Origin: Providencia alcalifaciens
Lineage (GTDB): Bacteria; Pseudomonadota; Gammaproteobacteria; Enterobacterales; Enterobacteriaceae
DNA length: 64,000 nt
Reading direction: 5' to 3'
Assembly (NCBI RefSeq): GCF_020271745.1
Contig: NZ_CP084296.1
Span: 1,302,001 to 1,366,000 of the forward strand
The notes beneath the pieces are model-generated. The model ran no database searches, was not told the origin of the DNA, and saw only the letters and a program-made list of their open reading frames with translations. The translations under genes and the position numbers were made by a program. Positions 10,977 through 24,630 of the stretch are shown piece after piece. The stretch's first letter is position 1. The number at the start of each line of letters is the position of its first letter.

Positions 10977-12302
10977 TCATTGACTGCTTGATATTACAAA
11001 TTTCATGTCGTATCCATTAAGCTTATGACCATGCCAAGGTTCAATGGTCAATAATATTGTTTTATTTTCATATTTTTCATCATACGACTCACAATCTAGG
11101 ATAGATTTCATCATCTTTGGGGATAAAACTTGATTTAAGCTAGAAACACTCAATGCTTCTGCCATATGCGCAAATTGTTCGCACACAGAGGGAGCTCTAT
11201 TAACATCATTTATATTCCCTATGAGTTTTAACGTATTAGCTATATCTTCTGAACCTTCAATATAATAAGCGATATTATCAGGCATCCACCCATCATTAAG
11301 CTCCTTCATGGGCGACTGTGCAAACCAGTTTTCATCATAAGATTTATTATAAAACCCTGATTCAAGACCCTGATCTACAAGAAATTTTCTAGCCTTTTGA
11401 GGGTTCCATCCCTTATCTTTTGGAACATCCTTTGGATTTCGTTCTGCAGCCCTTAGTTTAAAAATATGTTTGAACGAATTAATAAGGTCAGAATATGAAT
11501 TCACATTATATCTAACTATATGATAACGCCACCTATCGACAAGACTTATTCGGAAATTAAACAATATAACTGCGTAAAATTTTGCTATATATCTAAGGTG
11601 TTTATTCTTTATCGAAATTTTAGTGCATGAAAAAGCCACATCATATGTTGAATAAACCATTAAAAGAAATAAAAATGGTAAATAACAAAGAGTTAATAAT
11701 GGTGGAACAATGAAATCATATGCCGTTTTTATTTTACCAAAATCATCAAAATGAGTTATTAACATAAATACGGTATAGACAACTAGAACAACACCAAATA
11801 GAGATAAGCAAAATTCTAGTAATGTTCTTACCTTGCTATATTTTCGATCAGTCTTAGATACCACAAGCATAGCTACTACTAGCGTTGAAAAAGGCACTAA
11901 TATAACCTCTATCCAGAAAGGAAATGTATACACTCCTACAATAAATTGGATCACAGCTAATAACTTTAGTTGATCTATAACGAGATTTTTAAAAAGAGTT
12001 CTATCTATTTTTATTTTTTCAAGCTTAAATAAAGACATAAAACCAATAGACACACACCAAAAAACAGTGTTTTTCAATTGTTCTATATTCCATAAATTTA
12101 ATTTTGATAGGCAATATGCCACAACAGCTATATACGCAATCATAAAGCCAATCACAGATAGTATTCGCCTAGAGAAGAAAGCAGAGAGAACGCCTTTAAA
12201 AGCAGGGCTTATATCTTTTCTCTTTGGAGAAAATGAAATTAATATAATAATAATTAACAACCAAACTGTAATGGCAATTTCTCGGCTATTCAGAATATCC
12301 AT
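10977..12302 (-). CDS. Unrecognised multi-pass membrane protein
   Basis: I do not recognise this 441-residue protein. The N-terminal 230 or so residues form about seven hydrophobic segments, starting with ITVWLLIIIILISF and including SVIGFMIAYIAVVAYCL, LFGVVLVVYTVFMLI and a segment rich in Leu/Tyr near 200-220. The last 150 residues are soluble and charged, with ERNPKDVPKDKGWNPQKARKF-like sequence and a Trp-rich patch (ENWFAQ, DGWMPD). The gene is clearly more AT-rich than fdhD next door and uses many AUA/UUA codons, pointing to horizontal gain. It stands alone, 18 bases from the fdhD stop on the opposite strand. No enzyme motif or defence-domain signature was seen. Confidence 0.6.
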   Translation of the reverse strand: MDILNSREIAITVWLLIIIILISFSPKRKDISPAFKGVLSAFFSRRILSVIGFMIAYIAVVAYCLSKLNLWNIEQLKNTVFWCVSIGFMSLFKLEKIKIDRTLFKNLVIDQLKLLAVIQFIVGVYTFPFWIEVILVPFSTLVVAMLVVSKTDRKYSKVRTLLEFCLSLFGVVLVVYTVFMLITHFDDFGKIKTAYDFIVPPLLTLCYLPFLFLLMVYSTYDVAFSCTKISIKNKHLRYIAKFYAVILFNFRISLVDRWRYHIVRYNVNSYSDLINSFKHIFKLRAAERNPKDVPKDKGWNPQKARKFLVDQGLESGFYNKSYDENWFAQSPMKELNDGWMPDNIAYYIEGSEDIANTLKLIGNINDVNRAPSVCEQFAHMAEALSVSSLNQVLSPKMMKSILDCESYDEKYENKTILLTIEPWHGHKLNGYDMKFVISSSQ

Positions 12303-12497
12303 TAATGTCCTTATGAGCCATTAGCTTCGTTCTATTCAGGTACCGAAGCTTGAAAAATAGTTCAGTAGCGGATTCAATAAGTCAAATGACACGCTATGGC
12401 CAGTGAGTATTAATTGAGCTTTTATAACATATAGACAGTTTATAGTAACAAATACAAGACATTGCTTCGCTTACTCTATTATCAGGTAACTCAATAG

Positions 12498-13346
12498 CTA
12501 ATCACTTTCACCCAATGTATCCGGGTTTTTTCGTGATTTTTTCTCTGCTGAAGCTAAACGACGCTCCACTTTTTTTACACCCTCCGCTGGAGGTAATTGC
12601 TCTGGATGTATACCACGGTTAATCAGCGTTTCACGTACCGCTTGATTATTCGTCACATGCTCGCGTGATATTTCCTGTTCATGAGCCATTTGTTGTGAAC
12701 GAGCATTATGAATCGTTATCTCCGCGGCGAAATCCTTCGCTTTTAAAATAATTGTTGGAGCAAAATCAGCTAACGGACGGTTATCTGGTACTTTCCATTT
12801 AGTTTTCATGGTTTGAGTACTTTTACCAAACAATGCAGTATCTCCTTTGCTACGTATCAATGCAAAGTTTTGGTTTCCGCCTGTTTGCTCAAAAATAACA
12901 CAGGAGAGCTCTTTTTCCGTTGCAGACAATTTTTGCCGTGCCTGTACTCTTTCAGCTTCAAGTAAACGCTGTGCGATTAGTTCCGCTTTACGAGTTTGCA
13001 TAGCAAAGTACGTTTGTGCGAAAGCAATTTCTTGTTTGCGAGGATCGCCATTCTGAGCGATTAGATAGCAAGCATAGCGAGTTAACATCACATCATCGAT
13101 TTCACGGTGACTACCCGAGCCGAGTTCCACCATTTTCCCGACATCGGTAAAATGGTCTACCACCATATGCCCACTAATTTCACACGCCGTTTTTGCCTTA
13201 GAGATAACGCTAACAAAATTATCCCACTTCGCATAACCTAATAGGTGCTGCAAATCTCTTGCTAACCAGTATTCAACACCGCTTTCTGCCTGCTGGGCAT
13301 GACTTTCATAGGTCATTGTCAGTGTTTGAACTTGCTGCTGTTCCAT
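12498..13346 (-). CDS. dinD: DNA damage-inducible protein D family
   Basis: The 282-residue product matches the DinD family: an N-terminal BRO-like segment (EYWLARDLQHLLGYAKWDNF), the VELGSGSHREIDDVMLTRYACYLIAQNGDPRK block, and a charged C-terminus with NNQAVRETLINRGIHPEQLPP. E. coli DinD is SOS-induced, and its family has been linked to inhibition of RecA strand exchange. The ATG at 13346 is the only good start. No CTG-N10-CAG LexA box could be found in the 150 bases upstream, so SOS control is not supported by sequence here. Together with the neighbouring membrane gene it forms a short accessory patch between fdhD and mnmE. Confidence 0.85.
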   Translation of the reverse strand: MEQQQVQTLTMTYESHAQQAESGVEYWLARDLQHLLGYAKWDNFVSVISKAKTACEISGHMVVDHFTDVGKMVELGSGSHREIDDVMLTRYACYLIAQNGDPRKQEIAFAQTYFAMQTRKAELIAQRLLEAERVQARQKLSATEKELSCVIFEQTGGNQNFALIRSKGDTALFGKSTQTMKTKWKVPDNRPLADFAPTIILKAKDFAAEITIHNARSQQMAHEQEISREHVTNNQAVRETLINRGIHPEQLPPAEGVKKVERRLASAEKKSRKNPDTLGESD

Positions 13347-13649
13347 ATTGAAATTCCCCTACTTCAATTTGCGTCACACGACACTATCTTGGTCTATACC
13401 CTGCCGTTTTACCTTATCTATTGGCGAGATTATATCCACACCTTGGCTATCAGCAGTAAGCTAGCAAATTTAAAATCCTAGAAAAAGGGCAAACACCAAA
13501 CAAATTGACGTACTCGAGAAGGATCACTTATCATTCTGCAGTGGTACTTAAAAATAGTTATTACCATTTTCCAACCCACAAAGAAAAATGGGCTTTTCTA
13601 TTACTAGAAAGCCCACTAAATTAATAACTTGTTCTGGTTATTTTTCCCA
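13347..13649. promoter_or_regulatory. dinD upstream region and mnmE downstream region
   Basis: This 303-base spacer holds the dinD promoter at its left side and the mnmE terminator (annotated separately) at its right. The middle part (about 13480-13575) shows no reading frame, repeat or recognisable site. Confidence 0.35.
13582..13615 (-). terminator. Intrinsic terminator of mnmE
   Basis: The stem TGGGCTTT...AAAGCCCA (13589-13615) is preceded on the + strand by AAAGAAAAA, which reads as a U-rich tract after the hairpin for the leftward mnmE transcript. Confidence 0.75.
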
Positions 13650-15014
13650 TTACTTCCCAATACAGAAACTCGAGAAAATACGCCCTAACAAATCATCGGA
13701 GGTAAATTCACCGGTGATTTCGCTCAGTTCTTGCTGAGCTAAGCGTAACTCTTCAGCTAATAACTCACCGGAGCGAGCGTTCACTAACTGGTCATAGCCT
13801 TGGGCAAGGTGGATTGCGGCATTATTCAATGCTTGTAAGTGACGACGACGGGCGAGGAATCCCCCCTCCGTATTACTGTTGAAGCCCATCGTCTCTTTAA
13901 GGTGATCGCGCAGCAAATCGATGCCTTTTTCTTCACGGGCAGATAAACGGATCAGTGGGTAACGGGCATCAGCGACAAATTCTATGGATTCCCCTGTTTT
14001 ATCTGCTTTATTACGAATAACAGTAACAGGCAACGTTTCTGGTAAGCGAGCCATAAATTCAGGCCAGATTTCTTGTGGCTCCGTAGCATCCGTTGTGGTG
14101 CTATCTACCATAAATAGAACACGGTCGGCTTGTTCTATCTCTTGCCATGCGCGTTCGATACCAATGCGCTCCACTTCATCGCTGGCTTCACGTAAACCTG
14201 CGGTATCAATGATATGCAGTGGCATACCATCAATATGAATATGTTCGCGCAGCACGTCACGAGTGGTGCCTGCAATATCCGTCACAATCGCTGCTTCGCG
14301 CCCCGCTAATGCATTTAATAAACTCGATTTTCCTGCGTTTGGACGGCCGGCAATCACCACTTTCATGCCTTCGCGTAGCAAACTGCCTTGACGAGCCTGT
14401 GAGCGAACATCTTCTAAGTCCGCCACCACTTCGTTTAATTTGGCTTCAATTTTACCGTCAGATAAGAAATCAATTTCTTCATCTGGGAAATCAATCGCTG
14501 CTTCCACATAGATGCGCAAGTGAGTGAGTGCTTCCACTAACTGGTGGATATGAGATGAAAAAGCGCCCTGTAAGGAATTCATTGCGGAACGAGCCGCTTG
14601 CTCTGAACTGGCATCAATCAGGTCGGCAATCGCTTCGGCTTGCGCCAAATCGAGTTTGTCATTTAAAAATGCACGCTCAGAAAATTCCCCCGGGTTGGCA
14701 ATACGGATATTAGCAATGGTCAGAATTCTTCTGAGTAATAAATCGAGGATAACAGGACCGCCATGCCCTTGTAGTTCAAGAACATCTTCCCCCGTAAAAG
14801 AGTTAGGTCCCGGGAAATAGAGAGCAATCCCTTGGTCAAGGACAGAGCCATCTGCATCACGAAATGGCAGATAATCGGCATAGCGCGGCTTCGGTAACTT
14901 TCCGAGTACTGTTTCAGCAACAAGGGCGGCTTGCGGGCCGGATACACGTAAAATTCCAACCCCACCACGACCGGGAGCGGTTGCCTGTGCGACGATAGTA
15001 TCGTTGATTTGCAT
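13650..15014 (-). CDS. mnmE: tRNA modification GTPase MnmE (TrmE)
   Basis: MnmE works with MnmG to add the cmnm5/mnm5 group to U34 of certain tRNAs. The 454-residue protein has the N-terminal THF-binding domain, a helical domain, and an inserted G domain with GRPNAGKS at 223-230, the DIAGTTRD switch, DTAGL around 270 and NKAD. It ends in the FCIGK motif with the conserved cysteine. Length and sequence match E. coli MnmE (454). It follows yidC in the usual rpmH-rnpA-yidD-yidC-mnmE order, separated by a terminator, so a separate promoter or read-through is needed. Confidence 0.98.
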   Translation of the reverse strand: MQINDTIVAQATAPGRGGVGILRVSGPQAALVAETVLGKLPKPRYADYLPFRDADGSVLDQGIALYFPGPNSFTGEDVLELQGHGGPVILDLLLRRILTIANIRIANPGEFSERAFLNDKLDLAQAEAIADLIDASSEQAARSAMNSLQGAFSSHIHQLVEALTHLRIYVEAAIDFPDEEIDFLSDGKIEAKLNEVVADLEDVRSQARQGSLLREGMKVVIAGRPNAGKSSLLNALAGREAAIVTDIAGTTRDVLREHIHIDGMPLHIIDTAGLREASDEVERIGIERAWQEIEQADRVLFMVDSTTTDATEPQEIWPEFMARLPETLPVTVIRNKADKTGESIEFVADARYPLIRLSAREEKGIDLLRDHLKETMGFNSNTEGGFLARRRHLQALNNAAIHLAQGYDQLVNARSGELLAEELRLAQQELSEITGEFTSDDLLGRIFSSFCIGK

Positions 15015-15035
15015 GATGTTTCTCTGTCTATGACT

Positions 15036-15072
15036 AAAAAAATTGAGGCGACCCTAAATGGATCGCCTCAAT
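15036..15072 (-). terminator. Terminator between yidC and mnmE
   Basis: A perfect 10-bp stem (ATTGAGGCGA with TCGCCTCAAT, 15042-15072) is followed, for the leftward transcript, by a run of U (AAAAAAA at 15036-15042 on the + strand). Confidence 0.85.
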
Positions 15073-15125
15073 GTTACTATAGAATCTGGCTTTGTGAAGC
15101 CCTCTAAACTCGATTGGAATTTAGA

Positions 15126-16787
15126 TTATTTCTTCGCTTTCTTATCACGGCTATGTAAGCCACGTTTTTCCAGACCACGGTAAATAACCTGCTGCTGGAT
15201 AATGGTGACTAAGTTGCTCACGATATAGTACAGAACCAGACCTGATGGGAACCACAGGAAGAACACGGTAAACACGACTGGCATGTAAGTCATGATCTTC
15301 TGCTGCATTGGGTCAGTCACAGTCGTTGGTGACATCTTCTGGATAACAAACATCGTCACACCCATCAGCACTGGCAGGATGTAGTACGGGTCTTGAGCAG
15401 ACAAGTCTTGGATCCAGCCAAAGAACGGTGCGTGACGCAGTTCAACAGAACCCATCAACATGTAATACAACGCAAGGAAGATTGGCATTTGGATCAGTAG
15501 CGGTAAACAACCACCCAGTGGGTTTACTTTTTCTGATTTGTACAGCGCCATCATTTCTTGGCTCATACGTTGTTTATCGTCACCAATACGCTCACGCATT
15601 GCAGCCAGTTTAGGTTGCAGTAAACGCATTTTCGCCATTGAGGTGTACTGCGCTTTAGTCAGCGGGTACATGATACCACGGACGATAAAGGTGATAACGA
15701 TGATGGCAATACCCCAGTTACCGACGAAACCGTGAATGAATTTCAACAGTTTGAACAGTGGCTGAGAGATAAACCATAACCAACCGTAATCTACGGTTAA
15801 GTCTAAATGAGGAGCAACTTCCGCCATTTCTGACTGAATTTCAGGACCAATCCACAGAGTAGAAGAGTAGGTCGCAGCGCCATTTGATGCGATGGTCAGA
15901 GGTTCGCTCTTATAACCAACGATGGCTGATTGCTTATCAAGATCAATGGTGTAGAAAGTGCTTTGCTCAGAAGAAGCCGGGATCCACGCAGTTGCAAAGT
16001 ATTGTTGCAGCATCGCGACCCAACCACCTTTGGTTGTCAGGCTTAAGTTTTTATCTTCGATGTCACTGAAACTATATTTTTTATAGTTATTTTCATCAGA
16101 AGAGTAAGCCGCACCACGGTAGGTATGTAGAGCAAAGTTACTGCTGCCAGTATCACGTTGTTCTGGTAAAGCGATGGTTTGCTTTAATTGACCGAAGAAC
16201 GCAAGCGTTAACGGCTGCGCAGTTGGGTTTTGAATGTTGTATTCAACATCAACTGTGTATTTGCCACGCTTCAGAATGTACGCCTTCTGATAAACCACAC
16301 CGTTATTATCGGTGAAGGACATCGGAATACGTAATTCGTCTTGACCATCTTTTAACTCAAAGCTTGCTGCATCTGAAGTATAAAGAGGGCGTTGACCATT
16401 GTTATTCGCTGGGTTGTCTGGACCATGAGGACCGATCAGACCACTTTGTGCCTGATAAACAAAACCTGGTGTGGTTTCCAATAAACGGAATGGGTTTGGT
16501 GAATTCAGGGTTGCAGGATAGGCTAACAGGTCAGCCTCATCGATATCACCACCACGTGTATTGATACGAATATCAAGTACGTCGGTTTTAACGGCAATAA
16601 GCTTACCTTGTTCACTACCTGTGACCGCTTGACCATCATTGCTTGCACTGCTCGGCATGTCCGTCTTTTGCTGCGAAACTTGAACAGCCTTGGTTTCCTG
16701 AGCAACTTTATCGCTCTCCCAAGCCTGCCAAACTAAGAACGACACGAACAACAAAGCGATGAGTAGAAGATTGCGTTGGGAATCCAT
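15126..16787 (-). CDS. yidC: Membrane protein insertase YidC
   Basis: YidC inserts and folds inner-membrane proteins, alone or with SecYEG. The 553-residue protein has an N-terminal signal-anchor ([17 protein letters not shown]), a large periplasmic beta-sandwich domain (about 60-340), and the conserved C-terminal five-helix insertase core, with [20 protein letters not shown] and the hydrophilic-groove arginine expected in the [15 protein letters not shown] helix. The C-terminus is Lys/Arg-rich. It starts 2 bases after the yidD stop in the rpmH-rnpA-yidD-yidC operon. Confidence 0.98.
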   Translation of the reverse strand: MDSQRNLLLIALLFVSFLVWQAWESDKVAQETKAVQVSQQKTDMPSSASNDGQAVTGSEQGKLIAVKTDVLDIRINTRGGDIDEADLLAYPATLNSPNPFRLLETTPGFVYQAQSGLIGPHGPDNPANNNGQRPLYTSDAASFELKDGQDELRIPMSFTDNNGVVYQKAYILKRGKYTVDVEYNIQNPTAQPLTLAFFGQLKQTIALPEQRDTGSSNFALHTYRGAAYSSDENNYKKYSFSDIEDKNLSLTTKGGWVAMLQQYFATAWIPASSEQSTFYTIDLDKQSAIVGYKSEPLTIASNGAATYSSTLWIGPEIQSEMAEVAPHLDLTVDYGWLWFISQPLFKLLKFIHGFVGNWGIAIIVITFIVRGIMYPLTKAQYTSMAKMRLLQPKLAAMRERIGDDKQRMSQEMMALYKSEKVNPLGGCLPLLIQMPIFLALYYMLMGSVELRHAPFFGWIQDLSAQDPYYILPVLMGVTMFVIQKMSPTTVTDPMQQKIMTYMPVVFTVFFLWFPSGLVLYYIVSNLVTIIQQQVIYRGLEKRGLHSRDKKAKK

Positions 16788-16789
16788 CG

Positions 16790-17050
16790 TTATAATTCTC
16801 TATTATCATCAGTTTTTCTAGGTGGGACAGGATCATCTCCACCAGCGTGTAAAGGGTGGCATTTTAATACGCGTTTGGCTGTTAACCAACTACCTTTTAG
16901 CATACCAAACCTGCGCAATGCCTCAATTCCGTAATTAGAGCATGTGGGATTGAAACGACAACGAGGTCCTAACAACGGACTAATAGCCAGTTGGTAACCT
17001 CTGATCAGCATGATCAGGACTTTTGAGCCAAGCGACGGTGACGACGCCAT
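16790..17050 (-). CDS. yidD: Membrane protein insertion efficiency factor YidD
   Basis: YidD is a small membrane-associated protein that helps YidC-dependent insertion. The 86 residues contain the family core [21 protein letters not shown]-type sequence, with [14 protein letters not shown] and [15 protein letters not shown]. It overlaps the 3' end of rnpA by 37 bases in another frame, the same overlap arrangement as in E. coli, and nearly abuts yidC. Confidence 0.95.
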   Translation of the reverse strand: MASSPSLGSKVLIMLIRGYQLAISPLLGPRCRFNPTCSNYGIEALRRFGMLKGSWLTAKRVLKCHPLHAGGDDPVPPRKTDDNREL

Positions 17051-17373
17051 AACTTATCCAATGATTCCGTAATCTGTTGATTGTCGAGATCGGCTACCCC
17101 TCTGCGAACCAGAACCACAAAGTCCATTGAAGGCAACTCATGTTGATGCAAACGAAAATATTCACGGGCTAATCGCTTGATACGATTACGCTCATGAGCA
17201 CGTTTAACATTTTTTTTGGCGATGGTAAGACCGATGCGGGGATGCCCCAGCTCGTTAAGGCGACCAAGGATTGTTATCTCTGGGGAACTCGCCCTCTGCG
17301 GCTGCTTGAAGACATTGTCGAAATGCCTGGGAGTTAACAAACGTAACTCCCGGGTAAATGCGAGCGTAACCAC
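17014..17373 (-). CDS. rnpA: Ribonuclease P protein component
   Basis: RnpA is the protein cofactor of RNase P, which matures tRNA 5' ends. The 119-residue basic protein has the RNR signature region ([21 protein letters not shown]) and matches E. coli RnpA end to end. Translation starts at GTG (17373), as in E. coli. It lies 18 bases after rpmH and overlaps yidD. Confidence 0.97.
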   Translation of the reverse strand: MVTLAFTRELRLLTPRHFDNVFKQPQRASSPEITILGRLNELGHPRIGLTIAKKNVKRAHERNRIKRLAREYFRLHQHELPSMDFVVLVRRGVADLDNQQITESLDKLWRRHRRLAQKS

Positions 17374-17391
17374 TATAGAGGGCTAGCTTTA

Positions 17392-18337
<946 letters not shown>

Positions 18338-19729
18338 GTGTCACTTTCGCTTTGGCAGCAATGTCTTGCCCGATTGCAGGATGAACTACCTGCCACAGAA
18401 TTCAGTATGTGGATACGCCCTCTTCAAGCTGAATTAAACGATAATACACTGGCACTGTATGCCCCGAATCGTTTCGTCCTTGATTGGGTGAGAGATAAGT
18501 ATATCAATAATATCAACGAATTATTGAATGACTTTTGCGGTTCTGATGCCCCTGCTCTACACTTTGAAGTAGGTAACAAACCGATGACCATCGCGCCGGT
18601 GAGCCCTCAAGTACGCACTCATAATGAAATGCCTGCGTTCGCTGCGCCATCTGCACCGATGAAACCAAGCTGGGACAACTCAGCCAAAGTTCAACCCGAT
18701 GTGTCATACCGTTCTAATGTAAACCCGAAACACACGTTTGATAACTTCGTTGAAGGTAAATCAAACCAACTGGCTCGCGCTGCTGCGAGGCAAGTTGCTG
18801 AAAACCCTGGCGGCGCTTATAACCCACTGTTCCTTTATGGTGGAACGGGTTTAGGTAAAACGCACTTATTACACGCCGTGGGTAACAGCATTATGCAGCA
18901 TAAGGCCAACGCCCGCGTGGTCTATATGCATTCTGAACGATTTGTACAAGATATGGTCAAAGCATTGCAGAACAACGCCATTGAAGAATTCAAGCGCTAT
19001 TACCGTTCTGTTGATGCATTACTGATTGATGATATTCAGTTTTTTGCTAATAAAGAGCGTTCACAAGAAGAATTTTTCCATACATTCAACGCGCTGCTTG
19101 AAGGCAACCAACAAATTATTTTGACCTCCGACCGTTATCCAAAAGAGATCAACGGCGTGGAAGATAGATTAAAATCCCGTTTCGGTTGGGGGTTGACCGT
19201 TGCGATTGAACCACCCGAGTTAGAAACCCGTGTGGCTATTTTGATGAAAAAAGCCGATGAGAACGAAATCCAACTGCCCGGTGAAGTGGCATTTTTCATC
19301 GCAAAACGCTTACGTTCTAATGTACGTGAGTTAGAAGGTGCATTAAACCGCGTTATTGCTAACGCGAATTTTACCGGTCGCGCTATCACTATCGACTTTG
19401 TTCGAGAAGCGTTACGTGACCTATTAGCACTGCAAGAAAAGCTGGTAACTATTGATAATATTCAGAAAACTGTTGCTGAGTACTATAAAATCAAAGTCGC
19501 TGATTTACTTTCTAAACGCCGTTCTCGTTCTGTCGCTCGTCCGCGCCAGATGGCAATGGCACTGGCGAAAGAGCTGACAAACCATAGTTTACCTGAAATC
19601 GGGGATGCTTTTGGCGGTCGTGACCACACGACAGTGTTGCACGCTTGTCGTAAAATTGAACAATTACGAGAAGAAAGCCATGACATCAAAGAAGATTTTT
19701 CAAATCTAATCAGAACATTATCATCTTAA
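18338..19729 (+). CDS. dnaA: Chromosomal replication initiator DnaA
   Basis: DnaA binds DnaA boxes at oriC and opens the duplex. The protein has the N-terminal DnaB-interaction domain ([15 protein letters not shown]), a variable linker (about 85-130), the AAA+ domain with GGTGLGKTH (Walker A, Lys174) and LLIDDIQFF (Walker B), and the C-terminal helix-turn-helix with [14 protein letters not shown]. Start is the GTG at 18338, as in E. coli, with AGGGGAG six bases upstream; the longer frame from 18254 is unsupported. Length 463 residues (E. coli 467). It heads dnaA-dnaN-recF-gyrB. Confidence 0.98.
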   Translation: MSLSLWQQCLARLQDELPATEFSMWIRPLQAELNDNTLALYAPNRFVLDWVRDKYINNINELLNDFCGSDAPALHFEVGNKPMTIAPVSPQVRTHNEMPAFAAPSAPMKPSWDNSAKVQPDVSYRSNVNPKHTFDNFVEGKSNQLARAAARQVAENPGGAYNPLFLYGGTGLGKTHLLHAVGNSIMQHKANARVVYMHSERFVQDMVKALQNNAIEEFKRYYRSVDALLIDDIQFFANKERSQEEFFHTFNALLEGNQQIILTSDRYPKEINGVEDRLKSRFGWGLTVAIEPPELETRVAILMKKADENEIQLPGEVAFFIAKRLRSNVRELEGALNRVIANANFTGRAITIDFVREALRDLLALQEKLVTIDNIQKTVAEYYKIKVADLLSKRRSRSVARPRQMAMALAKELTNHSLPEIGDAFGGRDHTTVLHACRKIEQLREESHDIKEDFSNLIRTLSS

Positions 19730-19734
19730 TTGCT

Positions 19735-20835
19735 ATGAAATTTATTATAGAACGCGAGCAGTTATTAAAACCGTTACAACAGGTTAGTGGCCCATTAGGT
19801 GGACGTCCAACGTTGCCTATTTTAGGAAACCTTTTACTTCACGTAAAAGAAGGTGCTCTGCAACTGACGGGAACCGACCTAGAAATGGAGATGATGGCCA
19901 ATGTTCCGCTCACTCGTGAGCATGAAATTGGTGCCACCACGGTGCCTGCGCGCAAGTTTTTTGATATTTGGCGTGGTTTACCGGAAGGTTCTGAAATCCA
20001 AGTCGAGCTTAATGATGACCGACTGCTTGTGCGTTCTGGACGCAGCCGTTTCTCATTATCCACCTTACCTGCTGCTGACTTCCCGAACTTAGATGACTGG
20101 CAAAGTGAGGTTGAGTTTTCTCTGCCTCAATCCATACTGAAACGTTTAATTGAAGCGACTCAGTTTTCAATGGCGCACCAAGATGTTCGTTATTACCTGA
20201 ACGGCATGCTGTTTGAAACTGAAGGGCAAATGCTCAGAACTGTCTCCACAGACGGTCACCGCCTTGCGGTTTGTTCAATGGATATTGGTCAAGAGTTGCC
20301 ATCCCATTCTGTGATAGTGCCTCGCAAAGGTGTCATGGAATTGATGCGCTTATTAGATGGTGGTGATGCGCCACTACAACTGCAAATCGGTAGCAACAAT
20401 ATTCGTGCTCATGTTGGCGACTTTATCTTTACCTCTAAACTCGTTGACGGCCGTTTCCCTGACTACCGCCGCGTTCTGCCAAAGAATCCAGATAAAACCT
20501 TAGAAGCTCGCTGTGATTTGCTTAAACAAGCCTTCTCACGTGCAGCGATTTTGTCTAACGAAAAATTCCGTGGCGTACGCTTATTCTTCAGTGAAAACCA
20601 ATTACGCATCACGGCGAATAACCCTGAGCAAGAAGAAGCCGAAGAGATTGTTGATGTTAATTACCAAGGTGGTGAGATGGAAATTGGCTTTAACGTCAGT
20701 TACATCCTCGACGTCTTGAACGCGCTGAAAAGCGAAAATGTCACGCTGTTTTTAACGGATGCCGTTTCTAGCGTACAAATTGAAGACTCAGCAAGCCGCT
20801 CTGCGGTATATGTTGTCATGCCAATGCGTTTGTAA
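19735..20835 (+). CDS. dnaN: DNA polymerase III beta sliding clamp
   Basis: DnaN forms the ring-shaped processivity clamp. The 366 residues equal the E. coli length and begin MKFIIEREQLLKPLQQVSGP. The three clamp-fold repeats are intact, and the C-terminal VVMPMRL forms part of the partner-binding groove. The ATG lies 5 bases after the dnaA stop, so translation is probably coupled. Confidence 0.98.
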   Translation: MKFIIEREQLLKPLQQVSGPLGGRPTLPILGNLLLHVKEGALQLTGTDLEMEMMANVPLTREHEIGATTVPARKFFDIWRGLPEGSEIQVELNDDRLLVRSGRSRFSLSTLPAADFPNLDDWQSEVEFSLPQSILKRLIEATQFSMAHQDVRYYLNGMLFETEGQMLRTVSTDGHRLAVCSMDIGQELPSHSVIVPRKGVMELMRLLDGGDAPLQLQIGSNNIRAHVGDFIFTSKLVDGRFPDYRRVLPKNPDKTLEARCDLLKQAFSRAAILSNEKFRGVRLFFSENQLRITANNPEQEEAEEIVDVNYQGGEMEIGFNVSYILDVLNALKSENVTLFLTDAVSSVQIEDSASRSAVYVVMPMRL

Positions 20836-20844
20836 TCAGTCCGT

Positions 20845-21939
20845 ATGATCCTTTCGCGTTTATTGATCCGCGATTTTCGTAATATAGAAGACGCCGATCT
20901 CTCCCTTGCAACTGGGTTCAATTTTTTAATTGGGCCTAATGGGAGTGGCAAAACCAGTGTACTGGAAGCAATTTATACACTTGGACATGGACGAGCCTTT
21001 CGCAGCATTCAAGCGAATAGAGTTATTCGTCATGACCAAGAACAATTTATTTTACATGGTAAACTGGGACACTCAGACACCGAACGTAAAACATTGTCGC
21101 TGGGCTTGAGTAAAAACCGCGAAGGCGACAGTAAAGTCCGAATTGATGGCACCGACGGGCATAAAATTGCGGAACTCGCAAAGTTATTGCCAATGCAGCT
21201 CATTACCCCAGAAGGGTTTACCCTGCTGAATGGCGGTCCAAAATACCGACGTGCGTTTATCGATTGGGGATGCTTTCATAATGAAGCCCTCTTTTTTTCA
21301 ACGTGGTCGGACTTAAAACGTTTGTTAAAGCAGCGAAATGCGGCTTTACGACAAGTGACTCGTTATGAGCAAATTCGCCATTGGGATCAGCAACTCGCCC
21401 CAATTTCCGAACAAATTAGCCAATGGCGCGGCGAGTATATTGCAGGTATCGCAGAAAATATTGAGCAAACCTGTAAACAGTTTTTACCCGAATTCTCACT
21501 TTCAGTCTCTTTCCAACGCGGTTGGGACAAAGAAATTGATTATTCAGAACAGTTAGAGCGGCAGTTTGAGCGCGATAGAGCGTTAACCTACACCGCATCA
21601 GGGCCACATAAAGCTGACCTGCGAATTCGAGCCAACGGCATTCCCGTTGAAGATATGCTCTCTCGCGGTCAACTGAAATTATTAATGTGTGCACTCAGGT
21701 TAGCGCAGGGTGAATATTTCACTCAACAGAGCGGGCAACAATGCCTGTATCTACTGGATGATTTTGCTTCAGAACTTGATTCTGGTCGCCGGCAATTATT
21801 AGCGGCTCGACTCAAAGCTACGCAAGCACAAGTGTTTGTAAGTGCTATTACACCGGCGCAAGTCAATGATATGATTGATGCCAACAGTAAGATGTTTAGT
21901 GTAGAGCAAGGCAAAATAGAAGTTCAACCTCAGGAATAG
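20845..21939 (+). CDS. recF: DNA replication and repair protein RecF
   Basis: RecF is an SMC-like ATPase that helps load RecA at gaps with RecO and RecR. Walker A GPNGSGKT is at residues 30-37, the ABC-type signature is in the [17 protein letters not shown] stretch, and Walker B is in [11 protein letters not shown]. Length 364 (E. coli 357). It starts 9 bases after dnaN and ends 18 bases before gyrB. Confidence 0.97.
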   Translation: MILSRLLIRDFRNIEDADLSLATGFNFLIGPNGSGKTSVLEAIYTLGHGRAFRSIQANRVIRHDQEQFILHGKLGHSDTERKTLSLGLSKNREGDSKVRIDGTDGHKIAELAKLLPMQLITPEGFTLLNGGPKYRRAFIDWGCFHNEALFFSTWSDLKRLLKQRNAALRQVTRYEQIRHWDQQLAPISEQISQWRGEYIAGIAENIEQTCKQFLPEFSLSVSFQRGWDKEIDYSEQLERQFERDRALTYTASGPHKADLRIRANGIPVEDMLSRGQLKLLMCALRLAQGEYFTQQSGQQCLYLLDDFASELDSGRRQLLAARLKATQAQVFVSAITPAQVNDMIDANSKMFSVEQGKIEVQPQE

Positions 21940-24372
<2,433 letters not shown>

Positions 24373-24395
24373 TCGATTTCCCAGCGAAATCATTG

Positions 24396-24430
24396 AATAA
24401 CCCTATACTTCAGTATAGGGTTATTTTTTT
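24396..24430 (+). terminator. Intrinsic terminator of gyrB
   Basis: A perfect stem AATAACCCTATACT/AGTATAGGGTTATT with a short TTC-type loop is followed by a run of seven T. Confidence 0.92.
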
Positions 24431-24630
24431 ATTTAATTTTAATCTTAAGTATCTATTTATTATTAATTCCAATTCAAATTTAATTAAATTAAATAACTAA
24501 TTGGATTTAATTAATAGAATGAAGAATAAAAATAAAGTTTGTCTTATTTTATTTTCTATTTATAGTAAATAAAAATTACCTCATTAAGATGAAATAGATT
24601 TTATCCTCTCTAAAAATCTATAGGTCTATA

